Counted from the stretch's first letter, positions 26,078 to 36,217 are shown. The stretch: DNA of 64,000 nucleotides from an uncultured Flavobacteriaceae bacterium (GCA_913065125.1 CAJYAG010000002.1:186001-250000), one strand, 5' to 3'. Numbers and translations are program-made. The notes: generated by a model from the letters alone, not told the origin.

Positions 26078-28483
26078 ATGTCAAAAAATAATGAATTAGA
26101 ACTTGCTTTAGATTTTATAGAAAAGACAGATCGAAATTTGTTTATCACCGGAAAAGCAGGAACAGGAAAAACTACTTTTTTACATAAAATTAAAAACGAA
26201 TCTTTAAAAAGAATGGTGGTGATTGCGCCAACTGGTGTTGCTGCAATTAACGCAAAAGGTGTTACCATTCATTCGTTTTTTCAAATGCCTTTTGGTCCAA
26301 TTTTACCAAATCAAATTGCAAATACTTCTAACCAACAACGTAAATTTTCTCGAACAAAAATTGATATTATCAAATCGTTAGATTTAATTATTATCGATGA
26401 AATTTCTATGGTTAGAGCCGATTTACTAGACGGAATTGACCAAGTGATGCGACGCTATAAAAACCGAAATAAAGTGTTTGGCGGTGCGCAAGTTTTAATG
26501 ATTGGAGATTTACAACAATTAGCGCCAGTTGTAAAACCAAACGAATGGAGTTTGCTACAACAACATTATAAAACGGTTTATTTTTTTAGCTCAAAGGCCT
26601 ATCAAGAAGCCAATGTGGTTTCTATAGAATTGAAACATATTTATCGTCAAAAAAACGAAGATTTCATCAAAATTCTAAATGAAATTAGAAATGATAATTT
26701 ATCTGAAGCATCAGCAAAAACATTAAACGAACGATACAATCCAACTTTTTCTCCTAAAAAAGACGATGGTTATATTACCTTAACAACACATAATAATAGA
26801 GCAAATGCCATCAACAATTTAGAGCTTGAAAAATTAAAAACCAAAACTTCTTTTTTTAAAGCGGATATTTCTGGAAAATTCAACGAAAACTCTTTTCCGA
26901 ACGATGAAAAACTAGCGCTAAAAGTTGGTGCGCAAGTCATGTTTATCAAAAACGATTCTTCGCAAGAAAAAAGATATTACAACGGAAAAATTGGAATTAT
27001 TACAGACATTTCTAAAGAAACAGTAACTGTGCAATGTGCCAATGAAATCGACGAAATTGTGACCGAAAAAGAAACGTGGGAAAACATCAACTACTCTATT
27101 AATGATGAAACCAAAGATATAAAAGAAGATATTACCGGTTCGTTTTCTCAAATCCCGTTGCGTTTGGCTTGGGCAATTACCATCCATAAAAGTCAAGGTT
27201 TAACCTTCGAAAAAGCAATTATTGATGCCGAAGCTTCTTTTGCGCACGGACAAACCTATGTTGCGTTAAGTAGATGTACTTCGTTAGAAGGTATTGTCTT
27301 GAAGACAAAAATTAGTAGCAACGCCATTATTAATGATGCAAAAGTGGGTTCGTTTAATAAAAGTGTGGAAGAAAATCATCCAGATGAAAGTGTTTTAATC
27401 GAATCTGAAAAACAATTTCAACTTAATTTAATTTCAGAATTGTTTGATTATCAACAATTTTTATATCCAACAACAAGATTAATTGACATTTTTTATAAAA
27501 ACAGAACGAGTATAAAAGGCGACGTAATTGAGCATTTACAAATTATAAAAGACAACGGAATTGTAGCATTGATGAAAGTTGCAAACGGATTTAAAATTCA
27601 GTTAAAAACAGTTTCAGAAGCAGCAATTTTACCAGAAAACAGTTCTTTAATTCAGGAACGATTTACAAAAGCAGTTGATTATTTTTTAACACAAACAATC
27701 AAAAATATCGTTCAGCCTTTGTCAAAAATTTCTTTTTCATCAGATAACAAAGCGGTGAAAAAAGATTTTGACAAGCAGTTTGATGCATTACAAGAAGTGC
27801 TCACGGAAAAAGTTTTTGCTCTTAAAAAAATGACTGAAGGTTTTACTACAAAAACGTATTTGCAAGTTAGAGCAAACGCAGTTTTACAAAATGTAGAAAA
27901 ACCAAAAAAGAAGAAGGTTGCTTCTAAAAGAGACCCAATTATCGCCTTAAAATTGAGAGAATTGAGAGATGATATTGCCAAAGCAGAAAACATTCCTCAT
28001 TTTCAAATTTTTACACAAGAAACGTTATACTTACTATGTGATGAACTTCCTAGAACAGAAAAAGAATTGCTTAAAATAAAAGGAATGGGTAAAATCCGAG
28101 TTCAAAAATATGGCGAAGAAATTCTAGAATTGATAAATTCTTACTGTCAAGAAAATGGTATCAATCATTTAAATCAACAGAAAAAAGAAGATAAAAAACC
28201 AACGAAACAAATTTCATTTGAGCTGTTTAAAAGCGGGTTATCGATAAAAGAAATTGCCAAAGAGCGCAGTTTAAAAAGCAACACTATAGAAAGTCATTTG
28301 GCAAGTTATATTCCGTCTGGAGAAATTGATGTTTTAGAATTAATTGCACTAAAACGCTATAACAAAATTATAAAAGCAATTGAAGAAACAACGTTTAAAA
28401 ACTTAACAGAACTCAAAGAAAAAGTAGATAAGAGTTTTACTTTTATGGAGTTAAGAATGGTGTTATTATCAATGGAAAATTAA
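26078..28483 (+). CDS. Pif1-like superfamily 1 helicase with HRDC and HTH tail
   Basis: The 801-residue protein begins with an ATPase core: Walker A GKAGTGKTT (residues about 25-33), the VIAPTGVAAINA motif, Walker B LIIIDEISMV, GGAQVLMIGDLQQLAPV and the late SF1B motifs AITIHKSQGLTF and YVALSRCTSLEGI near 370-410. After a middle region there is an HRDC-like domain (about 635-690, ending LKIKGMGKIRVQKYGEEIL) and a C-terminal helix-turn-helix (about 710-760, SGLSIKEIAKERSLKSNTIESHL), a pair also seen at the end of RecQ proteins. It probably unwinds forked or structured DNA during replication or repair. It is a single gene between the right repeat copy and a terminator. Confidence 0.9.
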   Translation: MSKNNELELALDFIEKTDRNLFITGKAGTGKTTFLHKIKNESLKRMVVIAPTGVAAINAKGVTIHSFFQMPFGPILPNQIANTSNQQRKFSRTKIDIIKSLDLIIIDEISMVRADLLDGIDQVMRRYKNRNKVFGGAQVLMIGDLQQLAPVVKPNEWSLLQQHYKTVYFFSSKAYQEANVVSIELKHIYRQKNEDFIKILNEIRNDNLSEASAKTLNERYNPTFSPKKDDGYITLTTHNNRANAINNLELEKLKTKTSFFKADISGKFNENSFPNDEKLALKVGAQVMFIKNDSSQEKRYYNGKIGIITDISKETVTVQCANEIDEIVTEKETWENINYSINDETKDIKEDITGSFSQIPLRLAWAITIHKSQGLTFEKAIIDAEASFAHGQTYVALSRCTSLEGIVLKTKISSNAIINDAKVGSFNKSVEENHPDESVLIESEKQFQLNLISELFDYQQFLYPTTRLIDIFYKNRTSIKGDVIEHLQIIKDNGIVALMKVANGFKIQLKTVSEAAILPENSSLIQERFTKAVDYFLTQTIKNIVQPLSKISFSSDNKAVKKDFDKQFDALQEVLTEKVFALKKMTEGFTTKTYLQVRANAVLQNVEKPKKKKVASKRDPIIALKLRELRDDIAKAENIPHFQIFTQETLYLLCDELPRTEKELLKIKGMGKIRVQKYGEEILELINSYCQENGINHLNQQKKEDKKPTKQISFELFKSGLSIKEIAKERSLKSNTIESHLASYIPSGEIDVLELIALKRYNKIIKAIEETTFKNLTELKEKVDKSFTFMELRMVLLSMEN

Positions 28484-28503
28484 AATAGCAATCTGTATTA
28501 CAT

Positions 28504-28537
28504 AAAAAAACCGAGTAGATACTACTCGGTTTTTTTC
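28504..28537. terminator. Bidirectional terminator between helicase and PiT genes
   Basis: CCGAGTAG and CTACTCGG arms enclose ATA. A7 precedes and T7 follows, so it serves both convergent genes. Confidence 0.9.
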
Positions 28538-28556
28538 ACATTACTTTTTATCTTTT

Positions 28557-30821
28557 TTATAGATTTTCTACTTCTTTTGTAGACAAATGAAACTCTTGAT
28601 AGGTTTGCAATAAGTTTAATAAAGCACCAACCAAATCTTTAGTTTCTAATAACACGCTAAAATACAAAGTAGTGTTTTTAGGACTAGTTTCGTCTGTTCT
28701 AATTCTTGCCACCTGTTTTTCTATTGATTCAGAAACATCATTTAACAATGCTTGTTTTTCGATTAAGATTCCGTCTAAATGATCAAAAGTTCTATTTTCA
28801 AAAACATCACTGACCTTATCTAATAATTCTGTTAATTGATTGTCAATTTCTTTTAAATCTTTTAACTGTCCTTTTTTAAGATTTTTATGATTGTTATTAA
28901 CGTGTTTAAAGCTTGCTCTAGAAATATAACTAATAGATTGTGCAACATCTTGTAAATATCCTAATACTAAAATATAGAACCTACTTGCTTGTACAGATGT
29001 TTCGTCTAGTGATTTTATAAAATAGAAAACACCATCTTTTAAATCATCAATTTCATCATTTAACTTCCCAACATGTTTGTCGGTTTTACGTAATTTATTT
29101 AGATCGTGATTTGCCAAATCATTTACAACATTGGTGTATAATTTATTTACACGAGAAGCAACTTCTGCAATATGATCTGAACTCTCTTCAATTACACCAT
29201 TAATAGTAATTAATTCTGCTCTTTCAATATACATTTGTTTCTTTACTTCTTGATTTTTCTTTGTGTGTTTGATAGAGTTTCTTGCAATCAACCCAAATAC
29301 TAGTAAAAGTAAAACACCAACCATTACAATTCCGCCTAAATTGATCAAATACGCAACAGTAGCAGCGGCAACGAATGCCACTAAGGCTGTCATAAACCAG
29401 CCACCAATTACATTTAATACTCCAGCAACTCTATACACTGCACTTTCTCTTCCCCAAGCTCTATCGGCAAGAGACGTTCCCATTGCAACCATAAAGGTTA
29501 CATATGTTGTTGATAGAGGTAATTTTAACGAAGTACCAACTGAAATTAAAATTCCAGCAACAATTAAGTTTACAGAAGCTCTAATCATATCAAAAGCTGG
29601 CATTTCGTAAGATTTGTTTTTTGATAATTCTATGACTGGTTTTTGAAATTTAGAATCTACAAATGCTAATGTTTTCTTTGGAAATAAATAACCAATACCA
29701 ATATTTAACCCCATTGCTGCTCTAACTACTACTCTAGACATTGGGTTTGGCTGAAATTTCTCGTGCCCTTCTCCTTGACGAGATAAATTAATTCCAGTTT
29801 CAATTACCGTTTTTGCTTTTTTAGAAGTCCAGATAGTTACGACCATTATTGCCCCTGCAATTAATAATAACCAAACATTAGATGGCACTTTTTTAGCCAA
29901 CACTCCCATTGAGAATGAATCAGCAGCAACACCAGATGCCTGCCATGCTTCATAAGAATTCCAAGCAGCAATTGGTACACCAATAAAGTTTACCAAATCG
30001 TTTCCAGCAAAAGCCAACGCTAATGAGAAGGTACCAATACCAATAATTAATTTTAAAACGTTTACTTTAAATAGCTTTATTAAAAGTTGAGATGCGATAG
30101 ACCAAAAAGTAAATCCTATTAACAAAATTATTGCAAGATTCCCTTCTATTAAGTGCTTTACATCTTTATAAAAAGGAGTTCCTTTTAACCCTTTTATCAC
30201 AATAAAATAGGTTATTGCAGTAATGGCAAATCCACCAAACAATGCATTTACATAACTAGGTCTACTTTCTATATGAAAAGAATAAATTAACCTAGATATA
30301 AATTGTACAATTGCTCCAATAGAAAATGCAACTACCACAGAAAGTAAAATACCAAAAATGATAAACATAGCAGTTTCTGTATTGATATACTTCCCTAAGT
30401 TAGCAACTGTTTCCCCAGAATCTGTTGTATAAATTTTTATCAACGCCATTGCAACTGCTGCTCCTAATAATTCAAAAACAATAGAAACTGTTGTAGAAGT
30501 TGGCATTCCTAGCGAGTTAAAAACATCTAACAGTAGTATGTCTGTAATCATTACGGCCATAAAAATGTACATGATTTCATTAAAATAGAATTCGCTCGGA
30601 ACAAAAATCCCTTTTCTAGCAACCTCCATCATTCCGCTTGATGTTACTGAGCCAACAAAAACACCAATACTGGCAATAATCAAAATTTTCTTAACTGAAA
30701 TAGCTTTAGAACCAATTGCAGAGTTTAAAAAATTGACTGCATCATTACTTACCCCAACAACTAAATCTATAATTGCTAAAGCGGTCAATGCAATTAGCAT
30801 TAAAATATATGGATTCTCCAT
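28557..30821 (-). CDS. PiT-family inorganic phosphate transporter with PhoU-like C-terminal domain
   Basis: The 754-residue protein holds the two PHO4 halves: GVSNDAVNFLNSAIGSKA (about 23-40) with LGMPTSTTVSI, and the second copy AFAGNDLVNFIGVPIAAW with LKLPLSTTYVTF. About ten membrane helices run to residue 520. From about 535 to the end follows a soluble, helical PhoU/DUF47-like domain rich in Lys, Asp and Leu, where bacterial PiT proteins usually stop or use a separate Pit-accessory gene. It imports phosphate with H+ or Na+, and the tail may gate or regulate it. It is divergent from a phosphate-selective porin across a control region with 11-bp repeats. Confidence 0.92.
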   Translation of the reverse strand: MENPYILMLIALTALAIIDLVVGVSNDAVNFLNSAIGSKAISVKKILIIASIGVFVGSVTSSGMMEVARKGIFVPSEFYFNEIMYIFMAVMITDILLLDVFNSLGMPTSTTVSIVFELLGAAVAMALIKIYTTDSGETVANLGKYINTETAMFIIFGILLSVVVAFSIGAIVQFISRLIYSFHIESRPSYVNALFGGFAITAITYFIVIKGLKGTPFYKDVKHLIEGNLAIILLIGFTFWSIASQLLIKLFKVNVLKLIIGIGTFSLALAFAGNDLVNFIGVPIAAWNSYEAWQASGVAADSFSMGVLAKKVPSNVWLLLIAGAIMVVTIWTSKKAKTVIETGINLSRQGEGHEKFQPNPMSRVVVRAAMGLNIGIGYLFPKKTLAFVDSKFQKPVIELSKNKSYEMPAFDMIRASVNLIVAGILISVGTSLKLPLSTTYVTFMVAMGTSLADRAWGRESAVYRVAGVLNVIGGWFMTALVAFVAAATVAYLINLGGIVMVGVLLLLVFGLIARNSIKHTKKNQEVKKQMYIERAELITINGVIEESSDHIAEVASRVNKLYTNVVNDLANHDLNKLRKTDKHVGKLNDEIDDLKDGVFYFIKSLDETSVQASRFYILVLGYLQDVAQSISYISRASFKHVNNNHKNLKKGQLKDLKEIDNQLTELLDKVSDVFENRTFDHLDGILIEKQALLNDVSESIEKQVARIRTDETSPKNTTLYFSVLLETKDLVGALLNLLQTYQEFHLSTKEVENL

Positions 30822-30871
30822 TTTATTTACTTAAATTATTATTCTGCAAAATTAGATACAGCATCCTCACG

Positions 30872-30914
30872 CAATGTTATTTTAATGTTATCAAAGTGTT
30901 ATGAAATAACATTG
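30872..30914. promoter_or_regulatory. Probable phosphate-regulon operator (Pho-box-like repeats)
   Basis: TGTTAT occurs at 30875, 30886 and 30897, three copies at exact 11-bp spacing, with a weaker TGTTAA at 30919 (two periods further). An outer inverted repeat, CAATGTTATTT at 30872-30882 and AAATAACATTG at 30904-30914, frames the array. PhoB-type regulators bind direct repeats with 11-bp period. The site lies between the divergent PiT and phosphate-porin genes. The regulator is inferred, not seen. Confidence 0.6.
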
Positions 30915-30969
30915 TATATGTTAACTTATCTTAAAATTTATAACATTTGCACTTTAATAAAAATTTAAA

Positions 30970-32184
30970 ATGACGTTATCTAAAAATTATTTTTCATTTA
31001 TTCTATTGTTAATCAGTCAAATTGGTTTTTCTCAAAATTCGTTTGATTTTAAATGGGACAAAGGGTTTAAAGTTGAAAGTGCAGACAAACAATTTCAATT
31101 AAAATTTGGAGGAAGAATTATGATAGATCATGCATTCTTTTCTCAGGATGAAGGTTTAGATGCTGCTTTTAATCCATTAACAACAATATCTGGAACCGAA
31201 CTTAGACGCGCTAGAATATTTACTTCTGGAACCTTATATGGGAATGTAGATTATAAGTTCTCTGTAGATTTTGCAGGCAATAAATCAACTATCAAAGACG
31301 CCTATATTGGATTAAAAAATTTACCAATAATAGGCAATCTTAGAATTGGTCATGTGAAAGAACCTTTTAGGTTAGATGTAATAACAAGCAGCAAATACAT
31401 GACTTTTATGGAGCGTTCTTTTGCCGATGATTTTATGCAAACAAGAAACAACGGAATCGTATTTTTTAATGATTATTTTGGCAATAAATTATCTGTTCAA
31501 GCTGGTTATTTTTTAAACGAAGACAATTCTTCTGATGATAAATCAGCAAATAAAGGTTATGCAATTACAGGTAGAGTAACAAGTTTATTAATTAATGATA
31601 AAGAACAAAAAGAAATGTTACATGCTGGGGTTGCATATACAAATAGAAAACCTAATTCTAAAGAATATAAAATTGAATCAAGACCAGAAAGTCATTTAAG
31701 TAGAATTAAATATATCTTTACTGGTCCAATAAGTAGCGTTAAAAATGTAAGTATGTTTAATTTTGAAACCGCTTATGTAAAAAAAGCTTTTGCTTTTCAG
31801 GCTGAATATTTAACGACGAAAATAAATACAGGAATTGCTAATCCAATTGATACTTATCATTTTTCTAGTTATTACGGAGAAGTAAGTTATTTTTTAACTG
31901 GAGAAAGCAAAAAATTTAAAAGCTCTTATGCTGGATTTGATCGATTAAGTCCAAAAAATAATTATGGTAAAAGTGGATCTGGAGCTTGGGAAATAGCCTT
32001 AAGGTATTCTAATTCTGATTTAAACAATCGTGATATTTATGGCGGAGAGCAAACTGATGTTACCTTGGGACTTAACTGGTACTTAAACCCATCAACTCGA
32101 TTTATGGTGAACAACGTTTTTGCAGATGTAAAAAACAAAGGAAAAGCAACCATTTTCCAATTTCGTTTTCAAATCGATTTTTAA
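30970..32184 (+). CDS. Phosphate-selective porin O/P family outer-membrane protein
   Basis: The 404-residue protein has a signal peptide (FSFILLLISQIGFSQ) and a 16-strand-type beta-barrel pattern. Family landmarks are the LKFGGRIMIDHAFF strand, SGTELRRARIFTSGTLYGNVDYKF split over adjacent strands, GNLRIGHVKEPFRLD, and the terminal strand ending in FRFQIDF with C-terminal Phe for barrel assembly. OprP/OprO proteins let phosphate or polyphosphate cross the outer membrane. Its divergent partner is the PiT transporter, giving an outer-plus-inner membrane phosphate route. The shared repeats suggest induction at low phosphate (inference). Confidence 0.88.
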   Translation: MTLSKNYFSFILLLISQIGFSQNSFDFKWDKGFKVESADKQFQLKFGGRIMIDHAFFSQDEGLDAAFNPLTTISGTELRRARIFTSGTLYGNVDYKFSVDFAGNKSTIKDAYIGLKNLPIIGNLRIGHVKEPFRLDVITSSKYMTFMERSFADDFMQTRNNGIVFFNDYFGNKLSVQAGYFLNEDNSSDDKSANKGYAITGRVTSLLINDKEQKEMLHAGVAYTNRKPNSKEYKIESRPESHLSRIKYIFTGPISSVKNVSMFNFETAYVKKAFAFQAEYLTTKINTGIANPIDTYHFSSYYGEVSYFLTGESKKFKSSYAGFDRLSPKNNYGKSGSGAWEIALRYSNSDLNNRDIYGGEQTDVTLGLNWYLNPSTRFMVNNVFADVKNKGKATIFQFRFQIDF

Positions 32185-32211
32185 GCTACATTTAATATAA
32201 TTATAATTTCT

Positions 32212-32243
32212 AGCGATTTGGTTTTTATCAAATCGCTTTTTTT
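32212..32243 (+). terminator. Rho-independent terminator after the porin gene
   Basis: AGCGATTTG and CAAATCGCT arms surround an eight-base loop and end in T7. The next promoter starts inside its T run. Confidence 0.82.
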
Positions 32244-32250
32244 ATCTTTG
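32217..32250 (+). promoter_or_regulatory. Promoter of the DUF255-MscS operon
   Basis: The exact -7 box TATCTTTG lies at 32243-32250, with a possible TTTG at 32217-32220 (22-bp spacer, somewhat long) inside the preceding terminator stem. The ATG follows 20 bp after the -7 box. Confidence 0.5.
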
Positions 32251-32269
32251 GTTAGACACAAAACCACCA

Positions 32270-34312
32270 ATGGAAAAATTTAAGAACCATTTAGCTTCAG
32301 AAACAAGTCCGTATTTATTACAACACGCACACAATCCTGTGAATTGGTTTGCATGGAATTCAGAAACCTTAGCAAAAGCAAGAAAAGAAAATAAATTACT
32401 GCTAATTTCTATCGGATATTCTTCGTGTCATTGGTGCCATGTCATGGAAGATGAAAGTTTTGAAAACGAAGAAGTTGCCGAGATTATGAATCACCATTAC
32501 ATCAATGTAAAAGTTGATCGAGAAGAAAGACCAGACATTGATCAAATTTATATGAATGCTGTTCAATTGATGACTGGCGCAGGCGGTTGGCCATTAAACT
32601 GTGTTGCTTTACCAGACGGAAGACCTGTTTGGGGCGGAACGTATTTTAAAAAAGAAGAATGGTCGAATATCTTACATCAAATTGGTGATTTATATCAAAA
32701 AAATCCTAAAAAAGTTATTGAATATGCCGAAAAATTAACGAAAGGAGTTCAACAATCTGGATTGATAACATTAAACACGGAGAAGCCATTTTTTACCAAA
32801 GAATACCTAAATGAAACTGTAAAAAAATGGAGCATTTATTTTGATGAAGTATTGGGAGGATTTAACAAAGCTCCAAAATTTCCGATGCCAAATAATTATC
32901 ATTTTTTATTGAGACATGCTTATCAAAATAACGATAAATCTTTACTAAAATACGTAAATACTACACTTACAAAAATTGCTTTAGGCGGAATTTTTGATCA
33001 TGTTGGCGGTGGATTTTCCAGATATTCTGTAGATACAAAATGGCATATTCCGCATTTCGAAAAGATGTTGTATGACAATGGGCAGTTGGTAAGTTTATTT
33101 TCTGATGCTTTTTTAATTACAAAGAATGAACTCTATAAAGAAACAGTGTATGAAACATTAAAATTTATTGAACGAGAAATGCTAGATGTTTCTGGTGGTT
33201 TTTATACAGCAATTGATGCCGATAGTTTAAATGCTAAAAATAAATTGGAAGAAGGAGCTTTTTATGTTTGGAAAAAAGAGGAATTACAAATTCTCTTAAA
33301 AGAAGATTTCAATCTGTTTTCTGAGTATTATAATATAAATTCTTACGGATTCTGGGAACACAACAACTATCATTTAATTAAAAATAGTTCTGATGAAGCT
33401 TTTGCAAAAAAGCACAATTTGTTAATAATTGAACTTAAAAATACAATTATTAAATGGAAATCGATTTTACTAAAAGAAAGAACTAAAAGAAAGCACCCAA
33501 GGTTAGACGATAAAATATTAACTTCTTGGAACGGCATTATGTTAAAAGGATATGTTGATGCATATCGCGTTTTTAATGATGCTCATTTCTTAGAAATTGC
33601 TTTAAAAAATGCCCACTTTTTAGAGTTAAAAATGCTTAAAGAAGACGGAACTCTATATCGCAATTATAAAAATAAACAAGCAACCATAAATGGTTACCTT
33701 GAAGATTATGGAACGGTTATTGATGCTTTCATTTCGTTATACGAAGTAACTTTAGATGAAAAGTGGCTGATGCTTTCTAAAAACCTAACTGATACTTGTT
33801 TTGACTATTTCTTTAATACATCAACGAGTATGTTTTATTTTACATCAAATAAAGATTTAGAATTAATTACCAGAAAAACCGAAACTGAAGACAATGTTAT
33901 GCCTTCATCAAATTCAATGATGGCTAAAAATTTATTCAAGTTGAGTCATTATTTTAAAAATGAATACTATTTAAAAACTAGTAATCAGATGTTGAATAAT
34001 ATGACAAGTACAATGCAAAATTTTGGTTCAGCATATTCAAATTGGTTAGATGCATATAGTAATTTCACTGATAATTATTTTGAAATTGCAATCAATGGTG
34101 CTAAAGCAAAAGAAAAATTAATAGAAATACATAAAGAATACATTCCTAATAAATTAATTTGTGGCAGTCTAACTAAAAGTAATCTACACTTGTTAAAAAA
34201 TAGGTTTATAAAAGACAAAACACTAGTATATGTTTGTCAAAATAAAACATGTAACTTACCAACAGAAAATACAGAAGATGCAATTTATCAACTAAGAAAC
34301 TTTAAAGGATGA
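32270..34312 (+). CDS. Thioredoxin-domain DUF255 protein (YyaL/spermatogenesis-associated 20 family)
   Basis: The 680-residue protein starts with the family hallmark [19 protein letters not shown] (residues 6-24). An N-terminal thioredoxin-like domain carries Cys53 and Cys56 (SSCHWCHVM), followed by [19 protein letters not shown] and a C-terminal (alpha/alpha)6 barrel like those of N-acylglucosamine epimerases. [25 protein letters not shown] and ADSLN are also typical (the former spans residues about 244-268). The cellular function of the family is not settled. It begins a five-gene rightward run, and its stop overlaps the next start by four bases (ATGA). Confidence 0.92.
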   Translation: MEKFKNHLASETSPYLLQHAHNPVNWFAWNSETLAKARKENKLLLISIGYSSCHWCHVMEDESFENEEVAEIMNHHYINVKVDREERPDIDQIYMNAVQLMTGAGGWPLNCVALPDGRPVWGGTYFKKEEWSNILHQIGDLYQKNPKKVIEYAEKLTKGVQQSGLITLNTEKPFFTKEYLNETVKKWSIYFDEVLGGFNKAPKFPMPNNYHFLLRHAYQNNDKSLLKYVNTTLTKIALGGIFDHVGGGFSRYSVDTKWHIPHFEKMLYDNGQLVSLFSDAFLITKNELYKETVYETLKFIEREMLDVSGGFYTAIDADSLNAKNKLEEGAFYVWKKEELQILLKEDFNLFSEYYNINSYGFWEHNNYHLIKNSSDEAFAKKHNLLIIELKNTIIKWKSILLKERTKRKHPRLDDKILTSWNGIMLKGYVDAYRVFNDAHFLEIALKNAHFLELKMLKEDGTLYRNYKNKQATINGYLEDYGTVIDAFISLYEVTLDEKWLMLSKNLTDTCFDYFFNTSTSMFYFTSNKDLELITRKTETEDNVMPSSNSMMAKNLFKLSHYFKNEYYLKTSNQMLNNMTSTMQNFGSAYSNWLDAYSNFTDNYFEIAINGAKAKEKLIEIHKEYIPNKLICGSLTKSNLHLLKNRFIKDKTLVYVCQNKTCNLPTENTEDAIYQLRNFKG

Positions 34313-34665
34313 CACTATTAATTACATTTCTTATTGCGTTGGTAGCTTTTGAACATTTCTGTTTTTTAGTTTTAGAAATGTTTTTATGGACAAAGCCCAA
34401 AGGCATTAAAATTTTTGGATTAAAATCTAAAGAATTTGCTGAAGAAACAAAAGTATTGGCAGCAAACCAAGGATTATACAATGGTTTTCTTAGTGCTGGT
34501 TTATTTTGGTCTTTACTAACCAATGATTTAAATGTGAGTGTTTTCTTTCTAAGTTGTGTAATTATTGCTGGTGTTTATGGAGCATACTCAACAAAAAAGA
34601 TAAGACTCTTTTATATCCAATCAATTCCCGCTATTTTAGCAGTAACAATTATACTCTTAAATTAA
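34309..34665 (+). CDS. DUF1304 family membrane protein
   Basis: The 118-residue protein has four hydrophobic segments. The DUF1304 pattern is clear: an N-terminal helix with [14 protein letters not shown], then [11 protein letters not shown], and the conserved [18 protein letters not shown] block (about 52-69). The function is unknown. It is translationally coupled to the DUF255 gene and lies 6 bp before the MscS gene, so it may belong to an envelope-stress operon (inference). Confidence 0.85.
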   Translation: MTLLITFLIALVAFEHFCFLVLEMFLWTKPKGIKIFGLKSKEFAEETKVLAANQGLYNGFLSAGLFWSLLTNDLNVSVFFLSCVIIAGVYGAYSTKKIRLFYIQSIPAILAVTIILLN

Positions 34666-34671
34666 TTTAAA

Positions 34672-35472
34672 ATGGATAGATATTTAGAAATAGCTGAAGC
34701 TTTTTTAATAAAATACGGGCCAGATGTGCTAACTGCTTTATTAATTTTACTAATTGGTTTATTTTTCATAAACATACTTGTAAAAGTATCAAAAAAGATC
34801 ATGACAAAAAGTAACATTGAACTTACGTTACAAAAATTTTTAAGTGATTTATTAAGCTGGATTTTAAAAGCATTATTAATTATTACAGTAATTTCTAAAC
34901 TTGGCGTGCCTACTACATCTTTTGTTGCAATCATTGGTGCTGCAGGGCTAGCTGTAGGTTTAGCATTACAAGGTTCTTTAGCTAATTTTGCAGGTGGTGC
35001 TTTAATAATGATTTTTAAACCTTTTAAAATTGGAGATTTCATCTCGGCTCAAGGAGAATCCGGTACAGTAAAAAGCATTGAAATATTTACCACTAAATTA
35101 AATACTGTAGATAATAAAGAAATTATTATTCCGAATGGAGCTTTATCAAACAGCAATATTGTTAATTTTTCCACCGAAGAAAAACGTAGAGTTGATTTAA
35201 AATTTGGTGTTACATATGATGCAGATATAAAAGAAACTAAAAATGTTTTTGCATCTATTGTAAACAATCATCCATTAATTTTAAAAGATCCTGCTCCAGT
35301 AATTTTATTAACAGAATTAGGTGATAGTTCGATTAATTTTGCTGTTCGATCTTGGGTGAAATCTGGCGATTATTGGAAGGTTTACACGGAGGTTCTAGAA
35401 CAAACTAAAGAAGCTTTAGATAAAGCCAATATTGATATTCCTTATCCACATCAAGTACACATAAAAAAATAA
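34672..35472 (+). CDS. MscS-family small-conductance mechanosensitive channel
   Basis: The 266-residue protein has the core MscS layout: three membrane helices with the pore-lining TM3 GAAGLAVGLALQGSLANFAGGALIM split by its Gly/Ala ridges (about 91-115), followed by the beta domain (FKIGDFI, then TVKSIEIFTTKLNTVDN and IIIPNGALSNSNIVNFS) and the C-terminal alpha/beta domain. It releases osmolytes during hypo-osmotic shock. The length is close to E. coli MscS (286). It sits in the rightward run after DUF1304 and before two secreted paralogues. Confidence 0.93.
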   Translation: MDRYLEIAEAFLIKYGPDVLTALLILLIGLFFINILVKVSKKIMTKSNIELTLQKFLSDLLSWILKALLIITVISKLGVPTTSFVAIIGAAGLAVGLALQGSLANFAGGALIMIFKPFKIGDFISAQGESGTVKSIEIFTTKLNTVDNKEIIIPNGALSNSNIVNFSTEEKRRVDLKFGVTYDADIKETKNVFASIVNNHPLILKDPAPVILLTELGDSSINFAVRSWVKSGDYWKVYTEVLEQTKEALDKANIDIPYPHQVHIKK

Positions 35473-35489
35473 CCCGTAAATATAACAAA

Positions 35490-36179
35490 ATGAAACATTT
35501 AAAATACTCAGTAACACTTTTGTTTTTATCATTAGGACTTTTTGTAAATGGTCAAAACGAAGCAGCTTTCGCACTAGAAGGAGGAAACTCTTTTTTAACC
35601 ATTAAACAAAAATTTGACGCAAAAATAAAAGGAAGTTTATTTATCAACAAAAATTTTGAAACTGTAAAAATTGATGATATCCCAATTCAATATCCTGCAA
35701 GATATAATGGGTATACAGATAATTTTGAAGTAAAGCATATGGGGAAAACAAAATATATTGTTCCCTCTTTAGAAAGTAAAGTGCAGGTACTTTTTATAGA
35801 GTCTAACAAAACTTATAAAATCTATAACTACTTATACAAAGATGACTTAAAAGCTGGTTTTTTTGTTATAAAAAGTATAGGCAAAAATTATGATTTTGTC
35901 GTAAAAGAAAAGATCGTTTATGTTGAAGAAAAGAAGCCTAAAACACCTTACGAAAAATATAAAAACCCTGAGTTAAAAAGAGTAAAAGACACTTATTATT
36001 TAAGAATAAATGGAGCTGATGCTTTAAGTGAAATTAGACTGAGAAAAAAAGATGTTATCAAGTTTTTTGGTAACGATTCTAAAACAATTTCTTCTTTAAT
36101 TAAAAAGAACAAATTGAATGTTAAAAAAGAAAATGATTTTATTCAGTTGTTAAAACTATATGATAATCAAACACGATAA
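35490..36179 (+). CDS. Secreted protein of unknown function (first of two tandem paralogues)
   Basis: I do not recognise this 229-residue protein. It has a clear signal peptide (LKYSVTLLFLSLGLFVNGQ) and no further membrane segment. The mature part has a DAKIKGSLFINKNFETVKI block (about 43-61), a YPARYNGYTDNFEV block, a KTYKIYNYLY region and a Lys-rich C-terminus (KDTYYLRINGADALSEIRLR, then KNKLNVKKENDFIQLLKLY). The gene at 36218 has the same blocks in the same order, so the pair arose by tandem duplication. Beta-rich composition and basic tail suggest a periplasmic or outer-membrane-attached protein. It lies 17 bp after the MscS gene. Confidence 0.75.
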   Translation: MKHLKYSVTLLFLSLGLFVNGQNEAAFALEGGNSFLTIKQKFDAKIKGSLFINKNFETVKIDDIPIQYPARYNGYTDNFEVKHMGKTKYIVPSLESKVQVLFIESNKTYKIYNYLYKDDLKAGFFVIKSIGKNYDFVVKEKIVYVEEKKPKTPYEKYKNPELKRVKDTYYLRINGADALSEIRLRKKDVIKFFGNDSKTISSLIKKNKLNVKKENDFIQLLKLYDNQTR

Positions 36180-36217
36180 TTAATAAAAATTGCTACTAAC
36201 TTTAAAACAAAAAAATT

